A stretch of DNA of 8,404 nt from Planctomycetota bacterium (GTDB lineage: Bacteria; Planctomycetota; Phycisphaerae; FEN-1346; JAACEH01): NCBI GenBank assembly GCA_016935955.1, contig JAFGPY010000229.1, positions 1 through 8,404 of the forward strand, in the 5' to 3' direction. Each line of letters begins with the position of its first letter. Positions within the stretch are counted from its first letter, which is position 1. Positions 1-6,645 of the stretch are shown here, in pieces. Both the position numbers and the translations under genes were made by a program. The notes under the pieces are model-generated. The model was not told the DNA's origin. It saw nothing but the letters and a program-made list of their open reading frames with translations, and did not search any database.

Positions 1-66
1 GGCCTCGACCGGATCACCCTCAGCGATTGCCGAGGCTTCTTTCAAAACTGTGGATACGCCACGTGA
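1..66 (+). CDS. IS630-family transposase, C-terminal fragment (cut by window edge)
   Basis: The first 21 codons, closed by TGA at 64-66, read GLDRITLSDCRGFFQNCGYA plus a final T. This pattern, an 'I-T/S-x-x-D/E-C-R-x-x-F-x-x-C/A-G-Y' tail just before the stop, is what I know from the C-termini of IS630-family (DDE superfamily) transposases. The catalytic DDE core would lie upstream, outside the window, so activity cannot be judged. The reading frame is open from base 1. If the call is right, the right end of the insertion sequence should lie shortly after the stop, probably within the next 50 bp, where a hairpin is visible at 88-111. The call rests on a short motif remembered from the family and is moderately sure. 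Confidence 0.55.
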   Translation, partial: GLDRITLSDCRGFFQNCGYAT

Positions 67-87
67 TTGTGCAAACCGCTCTAGACC

Positions 88-111
88 ATGTAGGTTATAT
101 GCCCCCTACAT
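88..111. repeat. 7-bp inverted repeat (hairpin), possible IS end
   Basis: ATGTAGG at 88-94 pairs perfectly with CCTACAT at 105-111, around a 10-nt loop. It lies 21 bp after the transposase stop and overlaps the stop codon (106-108) of the oppositely oriented hypothetical gene. No T-run follows the stem on either strand, so it is not a standard Rho-independent terminator. It could be part of the terminal inverted repeat of the IS630-like element, whose other end is outside the window, or a hairpin shared by two converging genes. IS630 elements insert at TA, and a TA lies at 107-108, but which TA marks the edge cannot be decided here. Confidence 0.4.
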
Positions 112-843
112 CCGGGCCATGAAACCGGGCTCGACGTAGAGGAAGCATTGCCCGCCGTCGTTGACCAGCACTTTCCATTCGGGAATTCCCGGAATGTCCA
201 CGAAGAGCGACACAACGGTCGATGACGGTGAACATGGAACCAGAGTGACTTCGGACTGCGTTTCCTGCGCCCTGTCCAGCAAGTCCGACAGTGTTGCAAG
301 CGTATCGCCGAGTTGTTCCGATGAAGCAACAAGCAACTCGCGCCTTGGCGCGCCCGGTTCGGGAAAGCTTCCCCATGCACGTGCCGGCGCTTCCCATTGA
401 GTCACCCAGGCAAGCTCGCGACCCGACAAGGAAAAAAGACTTTCCCTGGGCGGAAACACCGAATGCAGGCTGCACAGCCGCTCGTACTGCGGTCGCTCCA
501 GGTACATGATCCCAAGATTTCTGAGATAGGCAGGTGGCTGATAACCCTTGTAGGCGTAGTATTGATCCTCATCGGGAGCGGTCATGGCCGAAAAGGCCGG
601 TATGAGCAACACCAGATCCCCAGAGGATCGGAAGGCAACCCAGCCACCGTCTGCGCATCCTACCATCCCGCACTGTTCGCAGACAATCATCTGCGCAGCT
701 CGTTCATCCCACTCGATGAATTCGAGGGCATTAGCCAAGAGAATTCCGTCGCCAAAGAGTTGACGAATGTGCGCGATGCCCATACCAGAGGAGCTCTGGT
801 CCAGGTCGGCGCCGCGGACTTCAAGTGATGAAACCTTGATCAT
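106..843 (-). CDS. Hypothetical protein with C-x2-C-x4-C motif
   Basis: A 245-residue protein of unrecognised family. It has no signal peptide and no clear transmembrane segment, so it is probably cytosolic. Residues 54-71 hold a Cys cluster (C55, C58, C63: CEQCGMVGC) followed by a Trp/Phe-containing strand-like stretch, which could bind a metal or simply be structural. An aromatic-rich patch follows (DQYYAYKGYQ, 93-102). The C-terminal part (about 206-240) looks like beta-strands. The ATG at 843 has only a G-run (GGGGGG, 3 nt before the ATG) as a possible ribosome binding site. It starts 27 bp after the mdh stop on the same strand, so it may be read from the mdh promoter. Its base composition looks less GC-rich than mdh, and it abuts a transposase end, so it may be a recent arrival. 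Its last few codons could be encoded by mobile-element sequence. I assign no function. Confidence 0.8.
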   Translation of the reverse strand: MIKVSSLEVRGADLDQSSSGMGIAHIRQLFGDGILLANALEFIEWDERAAQMIVCEQCGMVGCADGGWVAFRSSGDLVLLIPAFSAMTAPDEDQYYAYKGYQPPAYLRNLGIMYLERPQYERLCSLHSVFPPRESLFSLSGRELAWVTQWEAPARAWGSFPEPGAPRRELLVASSEQLGDTLATLSDLLDRAQETQSEVTLVPCSPSSTVVSLFVDIPGIPEWKVLVNDGGQCFLYVEPGFMARM

Positions 844-870
844 GCGCCCCCCGCAGCTGAGTTGGCTCCG

Positions 871-1800
871 TCAGAGCTTGAGCGAGGCGACGAGTTGGCG
901 AACGTGCTCGGTGCTGGCGTCAAGGGCGGCACGCTCGGACGCGTCGAGTTCGACCTCGATGATCTGTTCCACGCCGTCGGCGCCGAGCTTGACGGGGACG
1001 CCGACGTAGTAGCCGCCCACGCCGTACTCATCGCGGCAGTAGGCAGCGCAGGGCATGATGCGCTTCTTGTCGCGGATGATGGCCTCGGCCATTTCCACGG
1101 CGGCAATGCTCGGGGCATAGTAGGCGCTGCCGGTCTTCAGGAGGCCGACGATCTCCGCGCCGCCGTTTCGCGTGCGAGTGACGAGTTCCTCAATCTTCGC
1201 AGCGCTCATCATCTGGGCCAGCGGCACGCCGCCGACCGAGCAGTAGCGGACCAGGGGCACCATCGAGTCGCCGTGGCCGCCCAGGACCAGGGCCGTGACG
1301 TCCTCGACGCTGACGCCCAGTTCGGCGGCAATGAAGCAGCGGAAGCGGGCCGAGTCGAGCACGCCGGCCATGCCGATGACGTGCTTGGGGATGAAGCCGC
1401 TGGTCTTCTGGGCCACGTAGACCATGGCGTCGAGCGGGTTGGAGACCACGATCAGCTTGGCGGCCGGACTGCGGCGAGCGACCTCGGCCGTCACCGAGGA
1501 GACGATTTCGGTGTTTTTGGCCAGCAGGTCGTCGCGGCTCATGCCGGGCTTGCGGGCCAGACCGGCGGTGATGATCACCACGTCGCTGTTGGCCGTGGCG
1601 TCGTAGTCGTTCGATCCGGTAACCGTGACGTCCCATCCGGCCACGGGCATGGCTTCGGCCATGTCGAGGGCCTTGCCCTGCGGCATGCCTTCAACGACGT
1701 CCACGAGAACGACGTCGCCCAGTTCCTTCACGGCCGCCCAGTGGGCACAGGTGGCCCCGACGTTGCCCGCCCCGATGACGCTGATCTTGGGTCGCTTCAC
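871..1800 (-). CDS. mdh: Malate dehydrogenase (NAD-dependent, LDH-like type)
   Basis: Interconverts malate and oxaloacetate with NAD in the cytosolic TCA cycle. The product is 309 residues, the usual size for the LDH-like bacterial MDH group. The N-terminal Rossmann fold shows GAGNVG at 10-15 and the NAD-ribose-binding Asp at the end of the second strand (D34). The substrate loop [10 protein letters not shown] (82-91) has Arg at position 83, where lactate dehydrogenases have Gln, and this identifies it as malate-specific; R89 is the second substrate Arg. SNPLDAMVY lies at 120-128, D149 and R152 in LDSARFR, and the catalytic His is H176 in [10 protein letters not shown] chose the GTG at 1798-1800 because GGAG (1808-1811) lies 7 nt upstream and the Rossmann fold begins at once. 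An in-frame ATG far upstream (1941) would add about 47 residues foreign to the family and run through the promoter. A hypothetical gene follows 27 bp downstream. Confidence 0.95.
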   Translation of the reverse strand: MKRPKISVIGAGNVGATCAHWAAVKELGDVVLVDVVEGMPQGKALDMAEAMPVAGWDVTVTGSNDYDATANSDVVIITAGLARKPGMSRDDLLAKNTEIVSSVTAEVARRSPAAKLIVVSNPLDAMVYVAQKTSGFIPKHVIGMAGVLDSARFRCFIAAELGVSVEDVTALVLGGHGDSMVPLVRYCSVGGVPLAQMMSAAKIEELVTRTRNGGAEIVGLLKTGSAYYAPSIAAVEMAEAIIRDKKRIMPCAAYCRDEYGVGGYYVGVPVKLGADGVEQIIEVELDASERAALDASTEHVRQLVASLKL

Positions 1801-1839
1801 AGTCTGTCTCCGTTCTGAAGGTATCAATAGTCGGGCGTG

Positions 1840-1867
1840 ATTATAGCCGGTCAGCGTCTTCGGGCAA
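1840..1867 (-). promoter_or_regulatory. Sigma70-type promoter for mdh
   Basis: Read on the - strand, a perfect TATAAT (1840-1845) is preceded by TTGCCC (1862-1867, 4 of 6 matches to TTGACA) with a 16-bp spacer. Transcription would start near 1833, leaving about 33 nt of leader containing the GGAG ribosome binding site before the GTG start of mdh. This is the strongest promoter match in the window. Confidence 0.6.
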
Positions 1868-1897
1868 GGCGGATTTCGCAGCCCCGCGTGGCAACTG

Positions 1898-1933
1898 GCA
1901 GGATGCAACCGCTCGGGGTTTCTGCTATCCTGC
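1898..1933. promoter_or_regulatory. Inverted repeat overlapping a weak promoter of the AraC-type gene
   Basis: GCAGGAT (1898-1904) and ATCCTGC (1927-1933) form perfect 7-bp inverted arms 22 bp apart, in the gap between mdh and the regulator gene. The right arm overlaps an extended -10-like sequence on the + strand, TGC-TATCCT (1923-1931); no good -35 is visible. The centre-to-centre distance of 29 bp is nearly three helical turns, so a dimeric protein could contact both arms on one face. It is a candidate operator, for example for autoregulation of the downstream gene. This is inference from position and symmetry only. Confidence 0.35.
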
Positions 1934-1964
1934 ATTATCAACTTCCTGCTTGGAGAGGCCGGTT

Positions 1965-2837
1965 ATGATGCCACCGATGCGACGTTGGACGCGGCCGGAT
2001 GTGCCGATCCTGGCCATCATCAGTCACCGCAAGAGCGACTTCTATCGGCCCGATGCCCGGCACCAGGAACACGAAATGAATGTGGCCCTGAGCGGCGAGG
2101 CCATCTATCGGCTCGACGACGGAGAGCCGACGCACCTTACGGCCGGCGAGATTCTGCTCATGCCCGCAGGGACAGTCCACGCCATCGAGGTGAAGGACCA
2201 TTTCAGTATGGCCGCAATCCATATCCACCCGAAGGCGTTCGAGGGTGTCGCCGCCCGCAGAGGGCCCCAGGCGACCATGTTGGAGAAACTGAAGACGTGG
2301 AAGCAGCGGCTGCCGTGGCGGAAAGTGGTTGCTCCCGATGTCTACACCGTACTGGAACGCCTGGCCGAGGAGGCGGTGGTTGAGCAGAACCGTCAGGCCC
2401 CAGCCCAGCTGTCGCTGCTTGGCGGGCTGGCTGTGGAGGCAGCCGTACTCTTCCTGCGGCTCATGCTGCTGGAGCAGACGGCTGCGACGTCGGACCGCAC
2501 GACGCGACTGATTCTGACTGTGCAGAGTTGGATCGATCGTCACTTCGCCGAGGAGTGCAGTCTCGCCGACCTGGCCAGGATGGCCCATTTGGCGCCGACC
2601 TATTTCGCCGCCCGCTTCCGCGAGGTAGTCGGTGTGCCGCCGATGACGTACGTTCGCGATTGTCGCCTGAAGCAGGCAAGGCTGCTGCTCGAACGGACCG
2701 GCCATCCGGTAAAGCTGGTCGCTTGGAGCGTCGGCTATTCGGACATCAGCCATTTCAACCGAGTCTTCAAACAGGCGACCGGCGCCACGCCCGGCCGATA
2801 CCATCTCCGCGGCCGACGGTCGGCGAACACTGATTAG
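1965..2837 (+). CDS. AraC-family transcriptional regulator with cupin sensor domain
   Basis: A 290-residue cytosolic DNA-binding regulator with typical AraC-family layout. The N-terminal cupin-like sensor covers about residues 15-90, with the first metal/ligand-motif area HQEHEMNVALSGEAIY (33-48) and the second strand pair AGEILLMPAGTVHAIE (60-75). A helical linker follows (about 105-180). The C-terminal double helix-turn-helix covers about 182-282: the first at SLADLARMAHLAPTYFAARF (199-218), the second around VKLVAWSVGYSDISHFNRVF (249-268), with the family hallmark 'GYxDxSHFxRxFKxxxGxTPxxYR'-like ending. I chose the ATG at 1965 because GGAGAGG (1952-1958) lies 6 nt upstream; a TTG at 1950 is also in frame but has no such site. 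It diverges from mdh and lies 164 bp before a three-gene carbohydrate operon on the same strand, its most likely target. Small sugars are the usual ligands for such cupin-AraC proteins; the ligand here is unknown. Confidence 0.93.
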   Translation: MMPPMRRWTRPDVPILAIISHRKSDFYRPDARHQEHEMNVALSGEAIYRLDDGEPTHLTAGEILLMPAGTVHAIEVKDHFSMAAIHIHPKAFEGVAARRGPQATMLEKLKTWKQRLPWRKVVAPDVYTVLERLAEEAVVEQNRQAPAQLSLLGGLAVEAAVLFLRLMLLEQTAATSDRTTRLILTVQSWIDRHFAEECSLADLARMAHLAPTYFAARFREVVGVPPMTYVRDCRLKQARLLLERTGHPVKLVAWSVGYSDISHFNRVFKQATGATPGRYHLRGRRSANTD

Positions 2838-2863
2838 TCCCCGCCGCATCGCCGGCCGGACCA

Positions 2864-2892
2864 CCTTAAGATGCGCATAGTCTTTCATAAGG
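2864..2892. promoter_or_regulatory. Candidate operator dyad upstream of the aminotransferase operon
   Basis: CCTTA (2864-2868) and TAAGG (2888-2892) are inverted arms around a centre that holds two small perfect palindromes side by side, CTTAAG (2865-2870) and ATGCGCAT (2871-2878). The dyad ends 8 bp before the putative -35 at 2901, where an activator would bind. Short palindromes are common by chance, so support is weak. The AraC-type protein encoded just upstream would be the first candidate to test. Confidence 0.25.
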
Positions 2893-2900
2893 ACCGCCGA

Positions 2901-2929
2901 TTGCCGGCGCGCCCCTTCCGGTATATGGT
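2901..2929 (+). promoter_or_regulatory. Possible promoter of the aminotransferase/beta-helix/oxidoreductase operon
   Basis: TTGCCG (2901-2906) and TATGGT (2924-2929) each match four of six consensus positions and are separated by 17 bp. Transcription would start about 65 bp before the aminotransferase start. The leader also contains a GC-rich inverted repeat (GCCGC/GCGGC around 2952-2970). The match is imperfect, as expected for an activator-dependent promoter, but could be chance. Confidence 0.35.
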
Positions 2930-3001
2930 TGATTTGAGGAAAGACAGGCGGCCGCGCTGGTCTGCGGCCAGCAAGCAACCTGCGAAAGGAAGGTCTGGGA
3001 C

Positions 3002-4249
3002 ATGGGCAGGCAGTTGGCGATCCTTGGTGGCACGCCGGTGCGGGGCGAGCCGTGGCCAGTCTGGCCGCAGTACGGCCAGGCGGTAAGAGACGCGATCGCG
3101 CGAGTCGCGGAAAGCAATCTGTATTGTGCCCAGACGGGCAAGGAAGTCGGACGGTTCGAAGAGACCTTTGCCTCCTACCACGGCATCGGTCATGCTGTGG
3201 GCGTGGCCAACGGCACCGTGGCCCTTCAGGCGGCCCTGGCGGCAGCCGGCATCGGCTGCGGCGACGAGGTCATTGTGCCGTCATACACCTTCGTGGCCAC
3301 AGGCATGGTCGCGGTCGAGAACAACGCCATTCCGGTGTTCGTCGACTGCGAAAGGACCAGCCAGGGGCTCGACCCCGAAGATGTGCGGCGGAAGATCACA
3401 CCGCGCACCCGGGCCATCATGGCCGTGCACGTCAACGGTTACCCGTGCGACATGGACGCCATCATGGCCGTCGCCCGGCAACACAATCTGGTTGTGATCG
3501 AAGATTGTGCTCACGCTCATGGCGCCGAGCACAAGGGACGGAAGGTCGGCACGATCGGCCATTTCGGGTGTTTCAGTTTCCAACTGAAGAAGAACCTGTC
3601 GGTGGGTGAAGGCGGCATGGTTATCACCAACGATGCCGAGGCGGCCGAACGGATGCGGCAGATGCGCGGTTTCTCGTGGACGGCCGTAACACGGAACTGG
3701 CGGATGGGCGAGTTCTATGGGGCCATCGGGGCAGAGCAGATCAAGGTGCTCGATGAACAGAACGCCAAGCGGCGAGCCAACGTCGCCACATTGCTCGATG
3801 CCCTGGGCACCGTCGAGGGTATCACTCCCCTGCCGGGGCTGCCGGACACCAGACCGGTGTACTACAACCTGATCCTGCAGTATGACGAGTCGGTCTTCGG
3901 CGTGTCGCGGCAGACGTTCGTCAAGACCCTGATTGCTGAAGGCATTCCGGTACACATCTTTTACATGCCGATCCAGCGTTGGCCGACATTCCCGAAGGCC
4001 GACTTCTTCGGCCGCGGGTGCCCGTTCTCCTGCCCGCTGCACGAAGGCGGGCCGGTCGACTACCGCAATGTCTCAACACCGGTGGCCGACGCCGTCTGCG
4101 ATCGCATCAACGTCGAGATCAAGGTTCAGCCGACCAACGGCGAAACGGAGATGAAGCAGGTGGCCGAGGCCATCCGCAAAATCTCGGCGAATAAGGCAGA
4201 GCTCAAGGACGTCGAAAAAGCCATAAAGGAAGGGAAGATCACGCGATGA
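3002..4249 (+). CDS. DegT/DnrJ/EryC1/StrS-family PLP-dependent aminotransferase
   Basis: A 415-residue fold-type I PLP enzyme of the sugar aminotransferase family; members transfer an amino group, usually from glutamate or glutamine, to a keto-sugar or keto-cyclitol. Visible features are the substrate/PLP entry VGVANGTVALQAAL (66-79), GDEVIVPSYTFVATG (87-101), the cofactor-ring Asp in VVIEDCAHAHGA (D168), and the PLP-Lys region FSFQLKKNLSVGEGGMVITN (191-210). By alignment from memory the Schiff-base Lys is K197, with K196 beside it. The GEGG form resembles the AHBA synthase and scyllo-inosose aminotransferase branches more than the classical 'GDGG' sugar branch. The C-terminus carries a Lys/Glu-rich tail (about 393-415) beyond the usual end. 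An AAGGAAGG ribosome binding site (about 2987-2994) precedes the ATG. The stop overlaps the next start by 4 bp (ATGA), so translation is probably coupled. Family certain, substrate unknown. Confidence 0.93.
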   Translation: MGRQLAILGGTPVRGEPWPVWPQYGQAVRDAIARVAESNLYCAQTGKEVGRFEETFASYHGIGHAVGVANGTVALQAALAAAGIGCGDEVIVPSYTFVATGMVAVENNAIPVFVDCERTSQGLDPEDVRRKITPRTRAIMAVHVNGYPCDMDAIMAVARQHNLVVIEDCAHAHGAEHKGRKVGTIGHFGCFSFQLKKNLSVGEGGMVITNDAEAAERMRQMRGFSWTAVTRNWRMGEFYGAIGAEQIKVLDEQNAKRRANVATLLDALGTVEGITPLPGLPDTRPVYYNLILQYDESVFGVSRQTFVKTLIAEGIPVHIFYMPIQRWPTFPKADFFGRGCPFSCPLHEGGPVDYRNVSTPVADAVCDRINVEIKVQPTNGETEMKQVAEAIRKISANKAELKDVEKAIKEGKITR

Positions 4250-5628
4250 CAAAAACCAAATCGCAGTTGTCAGCAGGAGTGATTCTGGTGCTGGCCCTTG
4301 CGCTGGGAATCGCAGGGCAGGCAGGCGCGACGACGTATTACGTCGACGCCGGCCATGCGTCGGCCGCAGACGGCAACGACGGTTCCGCGGACGCGCCGTG
4401 GAAGACGATCGGGCATGCGGTCAAGGACTTGGCCGCCGGGGACACGGTCGTCGTCAAGCCCGGCCAGTACAACGAGTTGATCACGGTTACGGCCTCGGGC
4501 GCCGAGGACAAGCTGGTGACGCTGCGGTCCGAGCCGTCGCGGAAGGTGTGTGTCAAGGGCTTCGTCCTCCAGGGCGACTACATCAGCATTGAAGGTTTCG
4601 AGATCACCAGTGACGCAACGAACGCCAACGGCATCTTCGCCGGCGAGACCCACCGCAAGACAGCCCGCACCGGCTGCCGCATGGTCGACAACTTTGTCCA
4701 CGATGTGACCGGTACGGCCGTCTTCTCGGGCGAGAAGGCGCTGGTCAAAGGCAACTTGATGAAGAACGTCTTCCGCGGCGTTTTCGCCAACAGCGGCACG
4801 CTGGTCGAGGGCAACGAAATCGACACGCTGGTGCCCGTGATGGAAGAAAAAAACGGCGAGAAGAAGCCGAAGAAGACACAGTACGCCTTCTTCTCGGGCG
4901 ACGACATTACGTTCCGCGGCAACTATCTGCACGGGGCGCCGGAAGAGCATCTCATCAAGGGGATGGGCGTCTGTTTCTTCGCCAGTTGGGACGCCTGGAT
5001 CTGGCCCTCCAGCCACCGCATCCTGATCGAGAACAATCGCTGTTTCAACGCCACGCACGCCAGCGAGCCGATGGGCACGGAGAGGAAGGAATCGTCGCAC
5101 ATCACATACCGTAACAACCTGTTCGTCAACACGGTCTATGTCGGCGTCATGCCTAAGGCCTTTGCACACGTCACCGTCGAGAACAACACGTTCATCAACT
5201 GCGGCGCGTACCCCGTGTGGCTTCAGGGCAAGCAATGCGAGACGGCGGTGGTCCGCAACAACCTGATCGCCTACGTCGGCCGCGACCGCGCCGTGAAGGC
5301 CTACGGGTGGAAGGAGCCCGACGCCGGCATCCGGTTCGACACCGAGGGCCCCAAGCCGCAGTGCGACTACAACATGATCTTCGGCACCGAGAACCGCAAG
5401 TATGGCGAGCACGACTTCACGGCCGAGCCGCAGTTCGTTGATCCGGCCAATGGCGACTTCCGCCTAAAACCCGGTTCGCCCGGCATCGACACCGGAATGA
5501 CCGTCGAGGCCATTGACGCCGACCTTCGCGGCGTCAAGCGGCCGCAGGGCAAGGCGTACGATGTTGGCGCGTTTGAGACCGAGCAGGCCGAGCCGGCGGC
5601 AGGAGCCGGCGAAGGGGAAGACAAGTAA
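4246..5628 (+). CDS. Secreted right-handed parallel beta-helix protein (DUF1565/pectate-lyase-like)
   Basis: A 460-residue exported protein. Residues 1-28 are a typical signal peptide: MTKTK, a hydrophobic run of about 17 residues, and a cleavage site after AGA (28). The mature part begins TTYYVDAGHASAADGNDGSADAPWKTIGHAV, the standard opening of DUF1565-type beta-helix proteins ('dGsxxxPwkTIxxA'). The body repeats short strand-turn units with an Asn ladder: VKGNL (167), VEGNEI (187), FRGNYL (223), IENNRCF (261), YRNNLFVN (288), VENNTFIN (311), VRNNLIAY (336). A Lys/Glu-rich loop at about 199-211 interrupts the helix. The end (AEPQFVDPANGDFRLKPGSPGIDTG, then DVGAFE at 439-444) is common in such proteins of Planctomycetota and Bacteroidota, and is followed by a low-complexity Ala/Gly/Glu tail (445-460). 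The fold is that of polysaccharide lyases, glycosidases and epimerases, but I cannot assign catalytic residues. It sits between, and overlaps, two sugar-type enzymes; AGGAAGGGAAG precedes its start. Confidence 0.88.
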   Translation: MTKTKSQLSAGVILVLALALGIAGQAGATTYYVDAGHASAADGNDGSADAPWKTIGHAVKDLAAGDTVVVKPGQYNELITVTASGAEDKLVTLRSEPSRKVCVKGFVLQGDYISIEGFEITSDATNANGIFAGETHRKTARTGCRMVDNFVHDVTGTAVFSGEKALVKGNLMKNVFRGVFANSGTLVEGNEIDTLVPVMEEKNGEKKPKKTQYAFFSGDDITFRGNYLHGAPEEHLIKGMGVCFFASWDAWIWPSSHRILIENNRCFNATHASEPMGTERKESSHITYRNNLFVNTVYVGVMPKAFAHVTVENNTFINCGAYPVWLQGKQCETAVVRNNLIAYVGRDRAVKAYGWKEPDAGIRFDTEGPKPQCDYNMIFGTENRKYGEHDFTAEPQFVDPANGDFRLKPGSPGIDTGMTVEAIDADLRGVKRPQGKAYDVGAFETEQAEPAAGAGEGEDK

Positions 5629-6605
5629 TGACGGGACTCCTCGGATGGGGCATCATCGGTTGCGGTGACGTAGTCGAAAAGAAGAGCGGCCCGTCGATCA
5701 TACAGGCCGGCGGCAGCCGCATTGTCGGCGTGATGCGCCGCCATGCCGAAATGGCCCGGCCGTTTGCCAAGGCACACGACATTGCGCTGTGCACGGATGA
5801 CGCGAACAAGGTCATTGGTCATCCCGAGGTGGACATCGTCTATATCGCCACGCCGCCGTCGTCGCACAAGGAATACGTTCTGGCGGCTGCTCGCGCAGGC
5901 AAGCACGTCCTGGTCGAGAAACCCATGGGTCTGTCGGCCACCGAAGACCGGGAGATAATCGCTGCCTGCAAGTCTGCGGAGGTCGAGCTGTTTGTGGCCT
6001 ACTACCGCCGGTTCCATCCGCACGTGCTGAAGATGAAAGAACTGATCGCGTCCGGCCGCATTGGCCGCCCGGTGACGGCACAGATCGATTACTCCCAGCC
6101 CCCCGCTCCCGACACTCACTGGGGAGGCGGTTGGCGTGTGCAGCCGGAAACGAGCGGCGGCGGGTTGTTCGTGGACGTTGTCTCACACCGTATTGACCTG
6201 ATGGTCTATCTGCTGGGCGATCCGGACGAGGTCTGCGGCCTGACGGCGACGTTCGATCCGGCCAGTCGGGTCGAGCAGGCGGTTTCGCTGTCGGTACGTT
6301 TTGCCGACGGCGCCTTGTGCAGCATCGCGGGCAACTTCGTTTCGCGGCGATGGGCGGACCGTTTCGTCATCGCCGGCACAGAAGGCGTCATTGAATCGCC
6401 CCGGCTCGACGGTCACACGTTCGATTTGCGTATCGGCGAGACCGTCGAGGAGTTCTGCTTCGATCCGTACCCTGCCCCGCACCTGGGTCTGATTCGACAC
6501 ATCGAGCGTGTCCTAGCCGGCCGTGAAGCGAATGCGTCGTCGGGCACTGAGGGCCTGCTTACGGACAGGATTCTCGACGAGGGATTGCATCGACTTCGGG
6601 GTTGA
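5628..6605 (+). CDS. Gfo/Idh/MocA-family NAD(P)-dependent oxidoreductase
   Basis: A 325-residue oxidoreductase that in this family oxidises or reduces a hydroxyl/keto group of a sugar, cyclitol or derivative. The Rossmann domain (1-120) has GIIGCGDV (8-15) and VDIVYIATPPSSHKEYVLAA (68-87), then the hallmark EKPM (97-100) whose Lys (K98) is catalytic in the family. The C-terminal domain has GGWRVQPETSGGGLFVDVVS (167-186) continuing into HRIDLMVYLLG; D183 and H187 are at the usual catalytic Asp/His positions. There is no signal peptide, so it is cytosolic, unlike the many Tat-exported paralogues in planctomycetes. The ATG overlaps the preceding stop by one base (TAATG), with AAGGGGAAG a few bases upstream, so it is translationally coupled as the third gene of the operon. 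Convergent with the recombinase gene 40 bp downstream; no terminator is visible in that gap. Substrate unknown. Confidence 0.93.
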   Translation: MTGLLGWGIIGCGDVVEKKSGPSIIQAGGSRIVGVMRRHAEMARPFAKAHDIALCTDDANKVIGHPEVDIVYIATPPSSHKEYVLAAARAGKHVLVEKPMGLSATEDREIIAACKSAEVELFVAYYRRFHPHVLKMKELIASGRIGRPVTAQIDYSQPPAPDTHWGGGWRVQPETSGGGLFVDVVSHRIDLMVYLLGDPDEVCGLTATFDPASRVEQAVSLSVRFADGALCSIAGNFVSRRWADRFVIAGTEGVIESPRLDGHTFDLRIGETVEEFCFDPYPAPHLGLIRHIERVLAGREANASSGTEGLLTDRILDEGLHRLRG

Positions 6606-6645
6606 TCGGCACACTACGGGACGCTGCGACGGAAACAACAGGGTC

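Noticed and set aside
862..1818. 318-codon open frame on the + strand opposite mdh
   Set aside because: It is the antisense shadow of mdh: the translation is rich in Gly, His, Asp, Ala and Val without motifs, which is usual opposite high-GC genes, and mdh is certain.
1801..1941. N-terminal extension of malate dehydrogenase to the ATG at 1941
   Set aside because: The extension runs through the promoter, has no family counterpart, and the GTG at 1800 has a good ribosome binding site directly before the Rossmann fold.
1938..2978. 346-codon open frame on the - strand opposite the AraC-type gene
   Set aside because: Low-complexity Arg/Gln/His-rich translation with no family features; the AraC-type protein on the other strand has both domains and a good ribosome binding site.
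4270..5412. 380-codon open frame on the - strand opposite the beta-helix gene
   Set aside because: Antisense shadow; rich in Val, Ala, Asp and Leu without recognisable domains, while the + strand has signal peptide, repeats and operon overlaps.
6606..6645. Rho-independent terminator between the converging oxidoreductase and recombinase genes
   Set aside because: The 40-bp gap has neither a convincing stem nor a T-run on either strand.
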